DNA from: Exiguobacterium sp. s122
GTDB lineage: Bacteria > Bacillota > Bacilli > Exiguobacteriales > Exiguobacteriaceae
Direction of reading: 5' to 3'
DNA length: 64,000 nt
NCBI RefSeq assembly: GCF_018618475.1
Contig: NZ_JACSMD010000001.1
Span: 930,001-994,000, forward strand
This document shows positions 53,962 through 63,795 of the stretch, piece by piece. The position numbers and the translations under genes are program-made. The notes beneath the pieces were generated by a model, which saw only the letters and a program-made list of their open reading frames with translations, searched no databases and was not told the origin of the DNA. Within the stretch, counting starts at the first letter, position 1, and each line of letters begins with the position of its first letter.

Positions 53962-56019
53962 TTGGCGAGAAACCGCGTGAACGTACCAAAAAAACGGCGC
54001 AACCACCTTCCGCTACGTTTAAATTTATTGTTCTTTATCGTGTTCATCTTATTTGCGACATTGATCTTCCGCTTAGGGGTCGTTCAAATCGTGAACGGGG
54101 AATTGATTGCACGTGAAGTCCAGAAGACGGAATCGAGTAAAATCAAATATGAGGTGCCGCGCGGTAAGATCTATGATCGGAACGGTCAAGTCCTCGCGGA
54201 TACGATTTCGAACTATTCGGTCATGTATCGACGTTCGCAAGTGACAAGAGCGGATGAACGGCTCGACGTCGCCCTCAAACTTTCGGAGATTTTAGACGTA
54301 CCGGAAAAGGATCGCAAAGTGACAGAGCGTGACCGCAAGGATTATTGGATTGCCATCGATCCAGAACGGTCGCAAGAACGAGTTCAGACGTTACTCGCTG
54401 ACTTGTCAGAAGAAGAGCGGGCAGCCTTATCGAATCAGGAAGTCGATCAATTGTTGCTCGATTCAATCACAGATGAAGAAATCAACTTCGACGACGCGAC
54501 TGAAGAGATTATCGCCATCAAACATAACATGGAGAGTGGTTACGCCCTCGACCCGCAATTGATCAAAGTCGGCGCCACACCGAAAGAGATGGCGCTCATC
54601 GAAGAGAACTTAGAACTCTTACCGGGTGTCAGCATTGAACCGTACTATGAGCGGGAATATCCGTTCGGTCAGACGTTCCAAAGCTTCCTCGGCAGTTATC
54701 GTCAAATCCCGGCTGAACAGCGTGCCTCCTATCAGGCACGCGGATACGGCTTGAACGACCGTGTGGGTACGTCTTACCTTGAGCAACAATATGAAGACGT
54801 ATTGCGCGGGACACCGGCTTATGACGTCTTTACGACGTATAAAGGACAACCGGTCGGGGAGCCGACACGGGTGAGCGGGAATCCAGGGAAAGACATCGTC
54901 TTGTCGACCGATATTGAGTTTCAAAAAGAAGTCGATGAAATTTTGAAAAAGGCGATTCGGGCCGGTCGTTCTGGGAGTCCAAACTTCGACCGTGCTTTCG
55001 TCGTCGTGATGAATCCACAGACGGGCGAACTGCTCGCCTTGTCTGGGCAAGAGCTCGATTTAGAGACGAATGAATTCAAAGACGTCTCGACAGGTACCGT
55101 GCTCCGGGCGAGTCAAATCGGTTCAACAATTAAAGGGGCGACCGTCGCGTTTGGTCTTGAAGAAGGTGTCATTCGGCCAGGCGAATACATTTACGACACG
55201 CCGATTCGAATCGGTTCTTCATTGAAATCTTCGTACCGGAACATGGGGAACATTAACGACCTCGATGCGCTTGCCTTATCGTCGAACATTTACATGTTCC
55301 AAATCGCACTTCGTCTCGCGGACTACTATTCGACGGGCCAAATCGTCGGTGAAAACGTCACGCAGGCGTTCAACACGATGGAACACTACTATAAACAGTT
55401 TGGTCTCGGCATTGAGACCGGAATTGACTTGCCGTTCGAGTCGACCGGTTTCAGAAGTGTACCGGACCGTGTCACGCTTCTCATGGATATGTCCATCGGG
55501 CAGTACATCTCGTACACGCCGATTCAACTGGCGCAATACACGTCGGCGCTTGCGAACGGTGGCTACCGTGTGCAACCACACTTGCTGAAAGAAATCATCG
55601 AACCGGGATCGCTCGATGAGGATAATAAGCAAGTCGTCAGCACGTTCCAACCGAATGCACTTAATAAAGTCAACGTTCGTGACGAATATATCGAACGTGT
55701 CCGCCAAGGGTACCGCCAAGGGGTCGAGAGCGGCACATCGCGCATCTTGCAACAGACAGGGATGACGGCGGCCGGGAAGACCGGTACGGCACAAGCGATC
55801 GCCGAAGGTCCGGACGGACAAGCAAAACGGAACGCGAACGGAGAGCCGATCAAAACGTTCAACTCGAACCACGTTGGTTGGGCCCCGTACGATAGTCCTG
55901 AAATCGCTTGGGCGATCATCATGCCTGGCCTCGAAGGGGAAGGTGTCAATACGCGTGTCGCCCACGATATTATGAAAGCCTATTTCAACCTTGAAGATGT
56001 ACAAGCGCAACTCCAGTAA
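53962..56019 (+). CDS. pbpA: Class B penicillin-binding protein 2 (PbpA type transpeptidase)
   Basis: A monofunctional transpeptidase that crosslinks peptidoglycan, likely in sidewall elongation. It has a cytoplasmic basic start, one membrane helix (about 20-42), a dimerisation domain with PRGKIYDRNGQVLA, and the transpeptidase domain. The active-site motifs are STIK (Ser388), SSN (about 440) and KTGT (about 606). The open frame begins at an ATG at 53923 with no ribosome site. GAAGGAG is spaced for the TTG at 53962, giving 685 residues. Its place between sodA and pst equals B. subtilis pbpA. Confidence 0.95.
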   Translation: MARNRVNVPKKRRNHLPLRLNLLFFIVFILFATLIFRLGVVQIVNGELIAREVQKTESSKIKYEVPRGKIYDRNGQVLADTISNYSVMYRRSQVTRADERLDVALKLSEILDVPEKDRKVTERDRKDYWIAIDPERSQERVQTLLADLSEEERAALSNQEVDQLLLDSITDEEINFDDATEEIIAIKHNMESGYALDPQLIKVGATPKEMALIEENLELLPGVSIEPYYEREYPFGQTFQSFLGSYRQIPAEQRASYQARGYGLNDRVGTSYLEQQYEDVLRGTPAYDVFTTYKGQPVGEPTRVSGNPGKDIVLSTDIEFQKEVDEILKKAIRAGRSGSPNFDRAFVVVMNPQTGELLALSGQELDLETNEFKDVSTGTVLRASQIGSTIKGATVAFGLEEGVIRPGEYIYDTPIRIGSSLKSSYRNMGNINDLDALALSSNIYMFQIALRLADYYSTGQIVGENVTQAFNTMEHYYKQFGLGIETGIDLPFESTGFRSVPDRVTLLMDMSIGQYISYTPIQLAQYTSALANGGYRVQPHLLKEIIEPGSLDEDNKQVVSTFQPNALNKVNVRDEYIERVRQGYRQGVESGTSRILQQTGMTAAGKTGTAQAIAEGPDGQAKRNANGEPIKTFNSNHVGWAPYDSPEIAWAIIMPGLEGEGVNTRVAHDIMKAYFNLEDVQAQLQ

Positions 56020-56048
56020 AGAAGTCACTTCGGTGGCTTCTTTTTTTG
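56018..56048 (+). terminator. Terminator of pbpA
   Basis: AGAAGTCAC / GTGGCTTCT with UUCG-type loop TTCG (56029-56032) and a T run to 56047. It ends 3 bp before the PhoP box. Confidence 0.9.
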
Positions 56049-56050
56049 TC

Positions 56051-56089
56051 TTTACAATTCTTTTACGTTCCGTTCATTTCTCGTTAATA
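56051..56089 (+). promoter_or_regulatory. PhoP box of the pst operon (four hexamers)
   Basis: Four hexamers, TTTACA (56051), TTTACG (56062), TTCATT (56073) and TTAATA (56084), are spaced exactly 11 bp apart. That is the arrangement bound by PhoP dimers in Bacillus (TT-A-CA repeats with 5-bp gaps). pstS starts 83 bp further on. Phosphate-starvation induction of the pst operon is strongly implied. Confidence 0.88.
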
Positions 56090-56171
56090 GTAGTTTATTA
56101 GGATGTTAATTGTAGGACAGAACAACAGAGCTACAACCAAACTCAAAGGAAACTCAAGGAGGACGTCAGAA

Positions 56172-57110
56172 ATGTCTTGGATGAAAAAATCGGCACTACT
56201 CGCTTCAATCACTTCAGTAGCACTTGTAGGTGCAGCATGTGGGAACAATGAAGAAGGAAGTGGCGCAGCCGAAGGTGACGCACTTTCAGGAAAAGTCGTC
56301 ATGGACGGATCGTCAACTGTATTCCCGATCATGGAAGCTGTCGCTGAAGAATTCTCAGCAGAACAACCAGACGTTGAAGTGACGGTCGGTGTTTCTGGGA
56401 CAGGTGGTGGATTCAAACGCTTCGTAACAGGCGAGACAGACTTCTCAAACGCATCACGTGAAATTAAAGAAGAAGAAGCGGCAGAAGCGGAAGCGAACGG
56501 TGTGGAGTACACACAACTCTCAGTCGCACTTGATGGCTTATCAATCGTCGTAAACCCAGAGAACGATTGGGCACAAGACATCACGATTGAAGAACTAAAC
56601 AAGATGTGGCTCGATACGAACGTGAAGACGTGGAAAGACGTCCGCGACGAGTGGCCAGATGAAGAAATCACATTCTTCGCACCAGGTAAAGACTCAGGCA
56701 CATTCGACTTCTTTAGCGAAGCTGTTATGGATAAAGAGGACATTCGACAAGACGCGCAGTTGTCTGAAGATGACAACGTCCTCGTTACAGGGGTAGCCGG
56801 TACGAAAGGCGCAATCGGATTCTTCGGATTCGCATACTATGTAGAAAACCAAGACACAATCCGCGCGGTGCAAGTAGACGGTGTTGAACCAAACCATGAC
56901 ACAATCAACGACTTGTCATACCCGCTTTCACGTGAGATTTACACGTACGTCAACAACGCATCGTTACAAGATAAGCCACAAGTTGCAGCGTTCGCACGCT
57001 TCATGAACGAAAATGCAGCTGAGCTTTCTGAAGAAGTCGGCTATGTAAAAATGGAAGACAGCCGCTACGACGATAACGCCGCACTGATTGATGAGCAAGC
57101 TGGAGAATAA
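56172..57110 (+). CDS. pstS: Phosphate ABC transporter substrate-binding lipoprotein PstS
   Basis: A surface lipoprotein of 312 residues that captures phosphate. The signal peptide ends at the lipobox LVGAAC (Cys near 22). Phosphate-binding signatures are MDGSSTVFPI, GVSGTGGGFKRF and GKDSGTFDFF. The frame opens at 56103; AAGGAGGA is spaced for the ATG at 56172. First gene of pstSCAB-phoU behind a PhoP box. A hairpin separates it from pstC. Confidence 0.97.
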   Translation: MSWMKKSALLASITSVALVGAACGNNEEGSGAAEGDALSGKVVMDGSSTVFPIMEAVAEEFSAEQPDVEVTVGVSGTGGGFKRFVTGETDFSNASREIKEEEAAEAEANGVEYTQLSVALDGLSIVVNPENDWAQDITIEELNKMWLDTNVKTWKDVRDEWPDEEITFFAPGKDSGTFDFFSEAVMDKEDIRQDAQLSEDDNVLVTGVAGTKGAIGFFGFAYYVENQDTIRAVQVDGVEPNHDTINDLSYPLSREIYTYVNNASLQDKPQVAAFARFMNENAAELSEEVGYVKMEDSRYDDNAALIDEQAGE

Positions 57111-57124
57111 ATTGTTTCGGTGTC

Positions 57125-57151
57125 AGAAGGCGAGAGTCTCTCTCGCCTTCT
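57125..57151 (+). terminator. Intercistronic hairpin between pstS and pstC
   Basis: A perfect 11-bp stem AGAAGGCGAGA / TCTCGCCTTCT (loop GTCTC), with no T run after it. It is probably an mRNA-stabilising or partial-termination structure, raising PstS above the permease genes. Confidence 0.65.
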
Positions 57152-57194
57152 CGCCGTGCTTTCTAGTATGAAGAGGTAGGGAGCGATACACGAG

Positions 57195-58139
57195 ATGAAT
57201 CAACCACATAAGGATTTTTCGATTCGAGAGATGATTGAATCCAATAAACAAAAAAAATTTAGCACGACGAACGTCTTTGATAAAATCATGCCGTTCTTAC
57301 TATTCTTGAGCGCATTCGTGTCGGTCGTCACGACCATCGGCATCGCGTTGACGCTCGGATTTGAACTGTTCAAATTTTTCGAACGGGTCCCAGTGAGCGA
57401 GTTTTTAGGATCAACCGAATGGTACCCGCTCAGTGCCGATCCACGTTTTGGCGTCTGGGCACTCGTCGCAGGTACGTTAAAAATCACGGTCATCGCCATG
57501 ATTGTCGCCGTACCGCTCGGCCTCGCTTCTGCGGTTTATTTAAGTGAATACGCCTCAGAACGAGCACGGACGATCTTGAAGCCGATTCTTGAAGTACTCG
57601 CCGGTGTCCCGACGATCGTCTTCGGATTTTTCGCCTTGTCATTCGTGACGCCAATCTTGCAGGCACTTATCCCGGGGTTGAAGATTTATAACGCCCTTAG
57701 CCCAGGGATTGTCGTCGGAATCATGATTATCCCGATGATCGCCTCGATTTCGGAAGACGCAATGAGCGCTGTACCGAAAAAGATTCGCGATGGCGCCCTC
57801 GGTCTCGGTGCCACGCGCCTTGAAGTGGCCGTGAAAATTGTCATGCCAGCCGCCCTCTCAGGTATCATCGCTTCGATCGTGCTCGGGATGAGCCGTGCCA
57901 TCGGAGAGACGATGATTGTGACGATTGCCGGTGGTTCGCAACCGAACTTCGAGTTCAATCCGCTGAACGCGATTCAGACGATGACGGCCTATATCGTTCA
58001 AATCGCCAAAGGGGATGCGGGCTATGGGACGATCGAATACTACAGTATCTATGCGGTCGGTGCGTTATTGTTCATCTTCACACTCGTGATGAACTTGTTC
58101 GCCAACTGGGTGACGCGCCGCTTCAGAGAGGAGTACTAA
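57195..58139 (+). CDS. pstC: Phosphate ABC transporter permease PstC
   Basis: A 314-residue membrane permease with six helices and the ABC permease coupling motif EDAMSAVPKKIRDGALGLGATRLEV. It forms the phosphate channel with PstA. ATG at 57195, with AGGTAGGGAG upstream. pstA begins 2 bp after its stop. Confidence 0.96.
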   Translation: MNQPHKDFSIREMIESNKQKKFSTTNVFDKIMPFLLFLSAFVSVVTTIGIALTLGFELFKFFERVPVSEFLGSTEWYPLSADPRFGVWALVAGTLKITVIAMIVAVPLGLASAVYLSEYASERARTILKPILEVLAGVPTIVFGFFALSFVTPILQALIPGLKIYNALSPGIVVGIMIIPMIASISEDAMSAVPKKIRDGALGLGATRLEVAVKIVMPAALSGIIASIVLGMSRAIGETMIVTIAGGSQPNFEFNPLNAIQTMTAYIVQIAKGDAGYGTIEYYSIYAVGALLFIFTLVMNLFANWVTRRFREEY

Positions 58140-58140
58140 T

Positions 58141-59052
58141 ATGGCTTTACCGAACAGTGAGTTCAAGAATGGAAAGAACTATATGGACCAAGATACGGTC
58201 TCTCGTCGCATCAAGAGCCGTCTACGGTTAAATGAAATCTTTAAATATGTGTTTTTGGCGGGTCTCGTCTTCGCCTTGCTCGTCTTGTCGACGCTCATCT
58301 ATGACGTCGTCTCAAAAGGTGGCGGGTGGGTCAACCTCGATTTCTTACAGAACTTCCCGTCACGCCGTGCGGGTCAGGCCGGTCTTTATCCTGCCTTAAT
58401 CGGGACGCTTTGGCTCATGATGCTCATCGTTCCGATGGTGTTTATCGTCGGTGTCGGGGCAGCGATTTACTTGGAAGAGTATGCGCCAAGAAACCGAGTG
58501 ACTTCATTCATTGAAGTCAACATCTCGAACTTGGCGGGTGTCCCGTCAATCGTTTTCGGTTTACTCGGACTCACGTTCTTTGTCCGGACAGCAGGTTTCG
58601 GTAACTCCGTGTTGACCGGTGCATTGACGCTTGGGTTGATGAGTTTACCGATCGTCATCGTGGCGTCGCAAGAAGCGCTCCGTTCGGTCAAGATGGAACT
58701 TCGTCACGCCTCGCTCGCTCTCGGTGCCTCAAAATGGCAGACGACGTTCAATGTCGTGTTGCCGTCGGCGCTCCCAGGGATTATCACAGGTATCATCTTA
58801 GCGGTGTCTCGTGCGATTGGTGAAACGGCGCCGCTCATCATGATTGGGGCTGCGACGTTCATTTCGACGACACCGAACAACATTTTCTCTGATTTCACGG
58901 CATTGCCGATTCAAATCTACAACTGGACGAGCCGTCCGCAAGCTGAATTCCAAAACTTGGCCGCAGCCGGCATCATCGTCTTAATGACCGTGCTCATCAC
59001 GATGAACTCGGCCGCAATCTATATCCGTAACAAGTATACGAACCGACATTAA
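58141..59052 (+). CDS. pstA: Phosphate ABC transporter permease PstA
   Basis: A 303-residue permease with six helices and the EAA-loop motif [25 protein letters not shown]. The N-terminus is longer than usual; the ATG at 58141 follows GAGGAG in the pstC end, and an inner ATG (about residue 15) is a possible alternative. Partner of PstC. Confidence 0.96.
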   Translation: MALPNSEFKNGKNYMDQDTVSRRIKSRLRLNEIFKYVFLAGLVFALLVLSTLIYDVVSKGGGWVNLDFLQNFPSRRAGQAGLYPALIGTLWLMMLIVPMVFIVGVGAAIYLEEYAPRNRVTSFIEVNISNLAGVPSIVFGLLGLTFFVRTAGFGNSVLTGALTLGLMSLPIVIVASQEALRSVKMELRHASLALGASKWQTTFNVVLPSALPGIITGIILAVSRAIGETAPLIMIGAATFISTTPNNIFSDFTALPIQIYNWTSRPQAEFQNLAAAGIIVLMTVLITMNSAAIYIRNKYTNRH

Positions 59053-59084
59053 GGTCGGATGCAGTAACGAGGAGGACTCTCGAG

Positions 59085-59918
59085 ATGATGAAACAAAAAG
59101 AGCTTAAAGGAGATCACAACGTGAACACTACGACGATCCAACCGACTGATGCCGTGATGCAAAAAGACAGCGCCTACGTCGTGAACAACCTCAACTTATG
59201 GTATGGGGACGACCAAGCGTTAATCGACGTCAATTTAGACATTAAAAAGAATGAAGTGACGGCAATTATCGGTCCGTCGGGTTGTGGGAAGTCGACGTTC
59301 ATTAAAACGTTGAACCGGATGGTCGAGTTGATTCCGTCAGTTCGGACGAACGGAGAAATCTTGTATCATGGCCGCAACATTTTCAATCGTGATTACCGGG
59401 TCGAAGACCTCCGTACGTCGGTCGGGATGGTATTCCAGCAACCGAACCCGTTCCCGAAGTCGGTCTATGACAACGTTGCATACGGGCCACGGACGCACGG
59501 CATTAAAAATAAGAAAGTGCTCGATGAAATCGTGGAGCGTTCGCTTCGCGGTGCCGCGATCTGGGATGAAGTGAAAGATCGTTTGAACGAGAACGCATAT
59601 GGCCTTTCAGGTGGTCAACAGCAGCGTCTTTGTATCGCACGTACGCTCGCGATCGAACCGGATGTCATTCTTATGGATGAACCGACGTCAGCGCTTGACC
59701 CAATTTCAACGCTTAAAGTCGAAGAACTCGTTCAAGAGTTAAAAGAAAAGTATTCAATCATCATCGTCACACATAACATGCAACAAGCAGCGCGCGTGTC
59801 AGACAAGACGGCGTTCTTCTTGAACGGAGAAGTCGTCGAATTCGATGAGACGGACAAAATCTTCTCAAATCCAATGGACAAGCGGACTGAAGATTACATT
59901 TCAGGCCGGTTCGGTTAA
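59085..59918 (+). CDS. pstB: Phosphate ABC transporter ATP-binding protein PstB
   Basis: A 277-residue ATPase driving phosphate uptake. Walker [11 protein letters not shown], the Q loop [19 protein letters not shown], signature LSGGQQQRL, Walker [14 protein letters not shown] and H loop VTHNMQ are all present. Two good starts exist: ATG 59085 (GGAGGACT upstream) and an inner GTG at 59121 after AAAGGAG. The first is used. Confidence 0.97.
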   Translation: MMKQKELKGDHNVNTTTIQPTDAVMQKDSAYVVNNLNLWYGDDQALIDVNLDIKKNEVTAIIGPSGCGKSTFIKTLNRMVELIPSVRTNGEILYHGRNIFNRDYRVEDLRTSVGMVFQQPNPFPKSVYDNVAYGPRTHGIKNKKVLDEIVERSLRGAAIWDEVKDRLNENAYGLSGGQQQRLCIARTLAIEPDVILMDEPTSALDPISTLKVEELVQELKEKYSIIIVTHNMQQAARVSDKTAFFLNGEVVEFDETDKIFSNPMDKRTEDYISGRFG

Positions 59919-59933
59919 GAAGGGGAGCGCAAC

Positions 59934-60596
59934 ATGGCACAAAATCGCACATTTTTTGATACGAAGTTAATCGATTTAGAAGATAAAGTAGTAAAGCTCG
60001 CCAATCTGACGATGCGTCAGACGGCGACGGCAATCGAGGTGCTTGAAAAACATGACCTCGCGCTCGCGCAAACGGTAATCGACAATGACAATGAACTCGA
60101 TGACCTTGAGCTTGAAATCAACGACGAGGCCATCCTCCTCATTGCGAAACAGCAACCGGTCGCGACCGATCTTCGTCGTCTAATCGTCACGATGAAATCG
60201 GCGACTGACCTCGAGCGGATCGCGGATTACGCGACGAACATCGCCAAAGCAGTCACGCGTATCGAACACGTCCCGTACGTCCTCGATATTCGACCGCTCA
60301 AACAGATGGCCGAGCAGCTGATTGATATGCTCGAACTCGCGACACGCGCCTATCGTAAAGGTGAAGTCAGCCGTGTGCGTGACTTAAACGAGATGGACAA
60401 AGTGATTGACGACTTGAACTTGCAGGTCATCAAACAGTACATCGGCAATTTACCGAACATGACGATCGGTACGAACGATGTATACGAGTTTTCAAACATT
60501 GCCCGTTATCTCGAACGAATGGGCGATCACGTCACCAATTTCGGAGAACATTTGATTTTCCTCGAAAAAGGGAAGCATTATGATTTAAATCAGTAA
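59934..60596 (+). CDS. phoU: Phosphate signalling regulator PhoU
   Basis: A 220-residue all-helical protein of two three-helix bundles. Metal-binding acidic motifs are in the first (DNDNELDDLELEIND) and second repeat (YEFSNIARYLERMGDHVTNFGEHLIF). PhoU restrains the Pst transporter and the PhoR kinase when phosphate is ample. It follows pstB by 15 bp with AAGGGGAG and closes the operon. Confidence 0.96.
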   Translation: MAQNRTFFDTKLIDLEDKVVKLANLTMRQTATAIEVLEKHDLALAQTVIDNDNELDDLELEINDEAILLIAKQQPVATDLRRLIVTMKSATDLERIADYATNIAKAVTRIEHVPYVLDIRPLKQMAEQLIDMLELATRAYRKGEVSRVRDLNEMDKVIDDLNLQVIKQYIGNLPNMTIGTNDVYEFSNIARYLERMGDHVTNFGEHLIFLEKGKHYDLNQ

Positions 60597-60604
60597 CAAA
60601 AGTG

Positions 60605-60641
60605 GTAAAGGACAACAGACATGTTGTTCTTTACTTTTTTT
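60605..60641 (+). terminator. Terminator of the pst operon
   Basis: GTAAAGGACAAC / GTTGTTCTTTAC hairpin with a short loop around GACAT, followed by TTTTTTTG. Confidence 0.85.
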
Positions 60642-60713
60642 GTGCAGGAAATCACGGAGAAAAGACGAATAGTAAACTACATGCATTTTTTTTAGGAAGG
60701 GAGCCATATCTAG

Positions 60714-61481
60714 ATGGAAGAGAAAATCGTATCCTTGAAGCAACAAGGGCTTACGTTAAAACAGATTGCAGAACAATTAGACATGCCAATCGGAAAAGTC
60801 CAATATGCTTGGCGAAAATGGCGAACTCAGCATGGGGACGTTACGGCGACTGCTGCCGCACCAAAGCAACAGGCCGAAGGGAAGAAACGAATGAAAACAA
60901 GCACGAAAGCTACAAAATCAACATCAACGAAGCAAGTCGCGTCATCGCTTCAGTCCAATGCATCACATCACTCACCGCTCCTTGAACAGGCACCAGAAGG
61001 GTATTGGAAGCTTCCTGACCGTTATGATGCCGATTTGATGCATGCTGTGGTCCAATCACCAAATTCGGTGTACGTCTTTTGGGAAGTATCGGACGCCGTG
61101 AAAGAGACGCTTGCGATGCAATTTATGCGCCCGTGGGAAGATTTGCCGAAAGCGTTCCGTATTTTAGACGTCACGCTCCTCGATTATACGAGCGGGCATG
61201 CGAACCGTTCGTACACGTTCGAATTGCCTGAGATGACGAACAGCTGGTTCGTCCGTCCGCTTGATCCGAACACGACGTATGTATTCGAATTTGGCATCCG
61301 GACGATGGAAGGCGAGTTCTTACCGCTCGTCGCCTCCGATCCGCTCGATACACCACGAGCAGAAGCGGCTGGAGTCGGTCGATTCGCAGAACCGGTTCGC
61401 CGTTGGCAATACGGTGAAGTCGAATCACCAGAACTACTCGACACGTTACCTAAATACGCTGCATACCGATACGTGCGCTAA
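60714..61481 (+). CDS. Helix-turn-helix plus DUF4912 protein
   Basis: A 255-residue protein of two parts. Residues 1-42 are a helix-turn-helix (GLTLKQIAEQLDMPIGKVQYAWRKW), followed by a Lys/Thr/Ala/Ser-rich linker (about 43-95). The C-terminal part (about 96-250) is a DUF4912 domain with AVVQSPNSVYVFWEVSD. DUF4912 looks like a carbohydrate-binding beta sandwich, and it is often found next to alpha-glucan enzymes. The GH57 gene follows after 14 bp. A sugar-sensing DNA-binding role is inference. AAGGGAG upstream. Confidence 0.82.
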   Translation: MEEKIVSLKQQGLTLKQIAEQLDMPIGKVQYAWRKWRTQHGDVTATAAAPKQQAEGKKRMKTSTKATKSTSTKQVASSLQSNASHHSPLLEQAPEGYWKLPDRYDADLMHAVVQSPNSVYVFWEVSDAVKETLAMQFMRPWEDLPKAFRILDVTLLDYTSGHANRSYTFELPEMTNSWFVRPLDPNTTYVFEFGIRTMEGEFLPLVASDPLDTPRAEAAGVGRFAEPVRRWQYGEVESPELLDTLPKYAAYRYVR

Positions 61482-61495
61482 GGAGGACCTAATAG

Positions 61496-63679
61496 ATGAA
61501 ACCAGGTTATTTTTCACTCGTCCTTCATGCCCACCTTCCGTACGTCCGGCATGAAGAAGAACACCGTTTAGAAGAACGATGGGTGTACGAAGCCATCTCC
61601 GAGACATATATTCCGATATTGTGGCAAGTCGATCGCCTACAACGGCCGCTCCACTGGACGGTCAGTATCTCACCGCCGGTCGTTGAGATGCTTGCCGACC
61701 CGCTCGTCCAAGACCGCTATGTCGCCCATTTGGATGAGATGCTTGAACTGATCGCACTCGAGTTATCCGAAGAGCGGAGTGAGGCGGAAGTGAACGCCCT
61801 CCATTTTTATGAGCGTCGCTACCAAGATTTGAAAAACACGTTTTTGCATTGGGATAAAAACTTGAATCAGGCGTTCCGTACATATCGTGAGCATGGTTTT
61901 ATCGACATGGTGACGTGTACGGCGACCCACGGGTTCAACCCGCATCTGTTCACCGACCAGGCCGCACGTGCTGAGATTCGGAGTGGACTCAACTGCTTCG
62001 AACGTCATTACGGATTCCGACCAACCGGTATCTGGTTGCCAGAGTGTGCGTATACGCCTGGAGTGGACCGGATTTTGTACGAGGAAGGGGTCCGGTACAC
62101 GTTCGTCGATGAACACGCGCTCCTTGACGCCGATCCGACACCGGAAAAAGGGATTGGAGCCCCGGTCTATTCGCCGCACGGTGTGGCGCTCTTCCCGCGT
62201 GATCAAATCATCTCCGGAAAAATTTGGAGCTCGATGATTGGCTACCCGGGTCACCCGGACTATCGTGAGTTCTATCGTGACCTCGCTTATGACCGGGATT
62301 GGGATTATATCCAATCGTTCATGCACCCAGAAGGGATTCGGTTCGACACCGGCCTGAAGATGCACCGGATCACGGGTGATACGGACGCGAAAGATTATTA
62401 CGTCCGCGAATGGGCCGAGCATCAAATCGGCAATCACGCGACGGACTTTGTTCAAACGCTTGAAGCCCACCTTGAGGCGCACGGCGGTCAAACGTTCCCG
62501 CCGTTTCTCGTCACGGCTCCTTTTGACGCCGAGCTGTTTGGTCACTGGTGGTTCGAAGGACCTGAATTTTTAGGTCAAGTTGCAGAGCGACTCGAACAAT
62601 TCGGAATTGAGACGATTACACCAGCCTTGTTCCTCGAACGTCATTTCCAAGACCTCGACACTGTCCACGTGTCAATGAATACATGGGGACGGAAAGGCTA
62701 TGGCGACGTCTGGATTAACGAGCGAAACGAATGGATGTTACGACACCTTCATATGATGGAGACGCAACTCGTCAAAGACGTAGCCGATTATCGAGGAACG
62801 TCACCGCTCGTCGACCGGGCATTAAAACAATTGATTCGACACTATGTTCTTGCCGTCTCAAGCGACTGGGCGTTCATCTTGGACGGTCAGACGACCGCGC
62901 AATATGCAGCGGAGCGGTTCCGTGAGCATGCCCGCCTCTTCGCAGAACTCGAGACCGCGCTCTATGAGAACAAACTGACAAACGAGCTGCTTGATGGGCA
63001 CTTCCGAGCCTATCCGTTCTTACAGGACGGGGACATTGAAATCGACACGTTCCTTTCGCCGCATGACTACTACGTGACGAAAGAACGCGGCACGGAACCC
63101 GATGCGATTCTCATCCTGACACCCGAATATACCGGCAATCTCGTCGGCGGTCTCGGACAGCGTGTCGTCGAAGAAGTCGAGGCACGAGCGAACCAAGGCG
63201 AGACGTTGTACGTTCTCACCCCTTACAAGGAAGGGTTATTGGAGTACGAACGTCAGGGCAACGTCCATGTCTATCGTGTTCGCTTGACGAGCCCGTTCTT
63301 AGAGCATGTAATGAATCAAGTCGCCGCGCAGAATGTCAGTTATGTGAAGCTCGTACATGAACTCGTGAATGCGGTTCGATTTAAAGCGGTCCATCATTTT
63401 GACTGGATGACCATTCCAGCAGCACGTTCACTTGCGAAGTCGCTTGCTGTTCCGTTATACTCAACTATGTTGTCATTTGAAACGACGCGCAATCCCCATG
63501 GGCATGGTGGTTTGTTCGATGCGATTCATCGGATTGAGAACAGTGTCTTTGCCGAGGCGGACACCGTCTATGTCGGTTCCGACGTCTCAATCGAGAAGCT
63601 TCAATCGCGGTATGCGGTCAAAGATAACGTCACATCTTGCTTGTCGCTCGATGCCTCGCCGTACAAGCAGAACGTTTGA
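61496..63679 (+). CDS. GH57 alpha-glucan enzyme (branching-enzyme type) fused to a partial glycosyltransferase
   Basis: A 727-residue cytoplasmic protein. The GH57 barrel (about 1-420, start SLVLHAHLPYVRHEEE) has nucleophile Glu183 in WLPECAY and Asp344 in FDAELFGHWW. Helical DUF1957-type sequence follows to about 525. From about 535 a GT5-like starch synthase N-domain begins (LTPEYTGNLVGGLGQRVVEEV), but the protein stops 190 residues later, before the nucleotide-binding C-domain. No remnant follows the stop. It may be a natural short form or an eroded fusion. Function in glycogen-like glucan branching is inferred. AAGGAGG upstream. Confidence 0.88.
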   Translation: MKPGYFSLVLHAHLPYVRHEEEHRLEERWVYEAISETYIPILWQVDRLQRPLHWTVSISPPVVEMLADPLVQDRYVAHLDEMLELIALELSEERSEAEVNALHFYERRYQDLKNTFLHWDKNLNQAFRTYREHGFIDMVTCTATHGFNPHLFTDQAARAEIRSGLNCFERHYGFRPTGIWLPECAYTPGVDRILYEEGVRYTFVDEHALLDADPTPEKGIGAPVYSPHGVALFPRDQIISGKIWSSMIGYPGHPDYREFYRDLAYDRDWDYIQSFMHPEGIRFDTGLKMHRITGDTDAKDYYVREWAEHQIGNHATDFVQTLEAHLEAHGGQTFPPFLVTAPFDAELFGHWWFEGPEFLGQVAERLEQFGIETITPALFLERHFQDLDTVHVSMNTWGRKGYGDVWINERNEWMLRHLHMMETQLVKDVADYRGTSPLVDRALKQLIRHYVLAVSSDWAFILDGQTTAQYAAERFREHARLFAELETALYENKLTNELLDGHFRAYPFLQDGDIEIDTFLSPHDYYVTKERGTEPDAILILTPEYTGNLVGGLGQRVVEEVEARANQGETLYVLTPYKEGLLEYERQGNVHVYRVRLTSPFLEHVMNQVAAQNVSYVKLVHELVNAVRFKAVHHFDWMTIPAARSLAKSLAVPLYSTMLSFETTRNPHGHGGLFDAIHRIENSVFAEADTVYVGSDVSIEKLQSRYAVKDNVTSCLSLDASPYKQNV

Positions 63680-63698
63680 AAAAGAACGTGAAAACACC

Positions 63699-63727
63699 TT
63701 GCTTTTTCTATAAAAAATTGGTAGGAT
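63699..63727 (+). promoter_or_regulatory. SigA promoter of rpmG
   Basis: TTGCTT (63699-63704), a 17-bp spacer and TAGGAT (63722-63727), about 70 bp upstream of rpmG. Confidence 0.6.
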
Positions 63728-63795
63728 AATTGAGTATGCTTAGACTGTAAAGCAAAAGCACTTGATACAACATCAGTAAGATTGGAGTGAACACA

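Noticed and set aside
63680-63795. Possible frameshifted remainder of the glycosyltransferase domain after the GH57 gene
   Set aside because: The 116 bp hold only the rpmG promoter region; no frame continues a GT-B C-domain.
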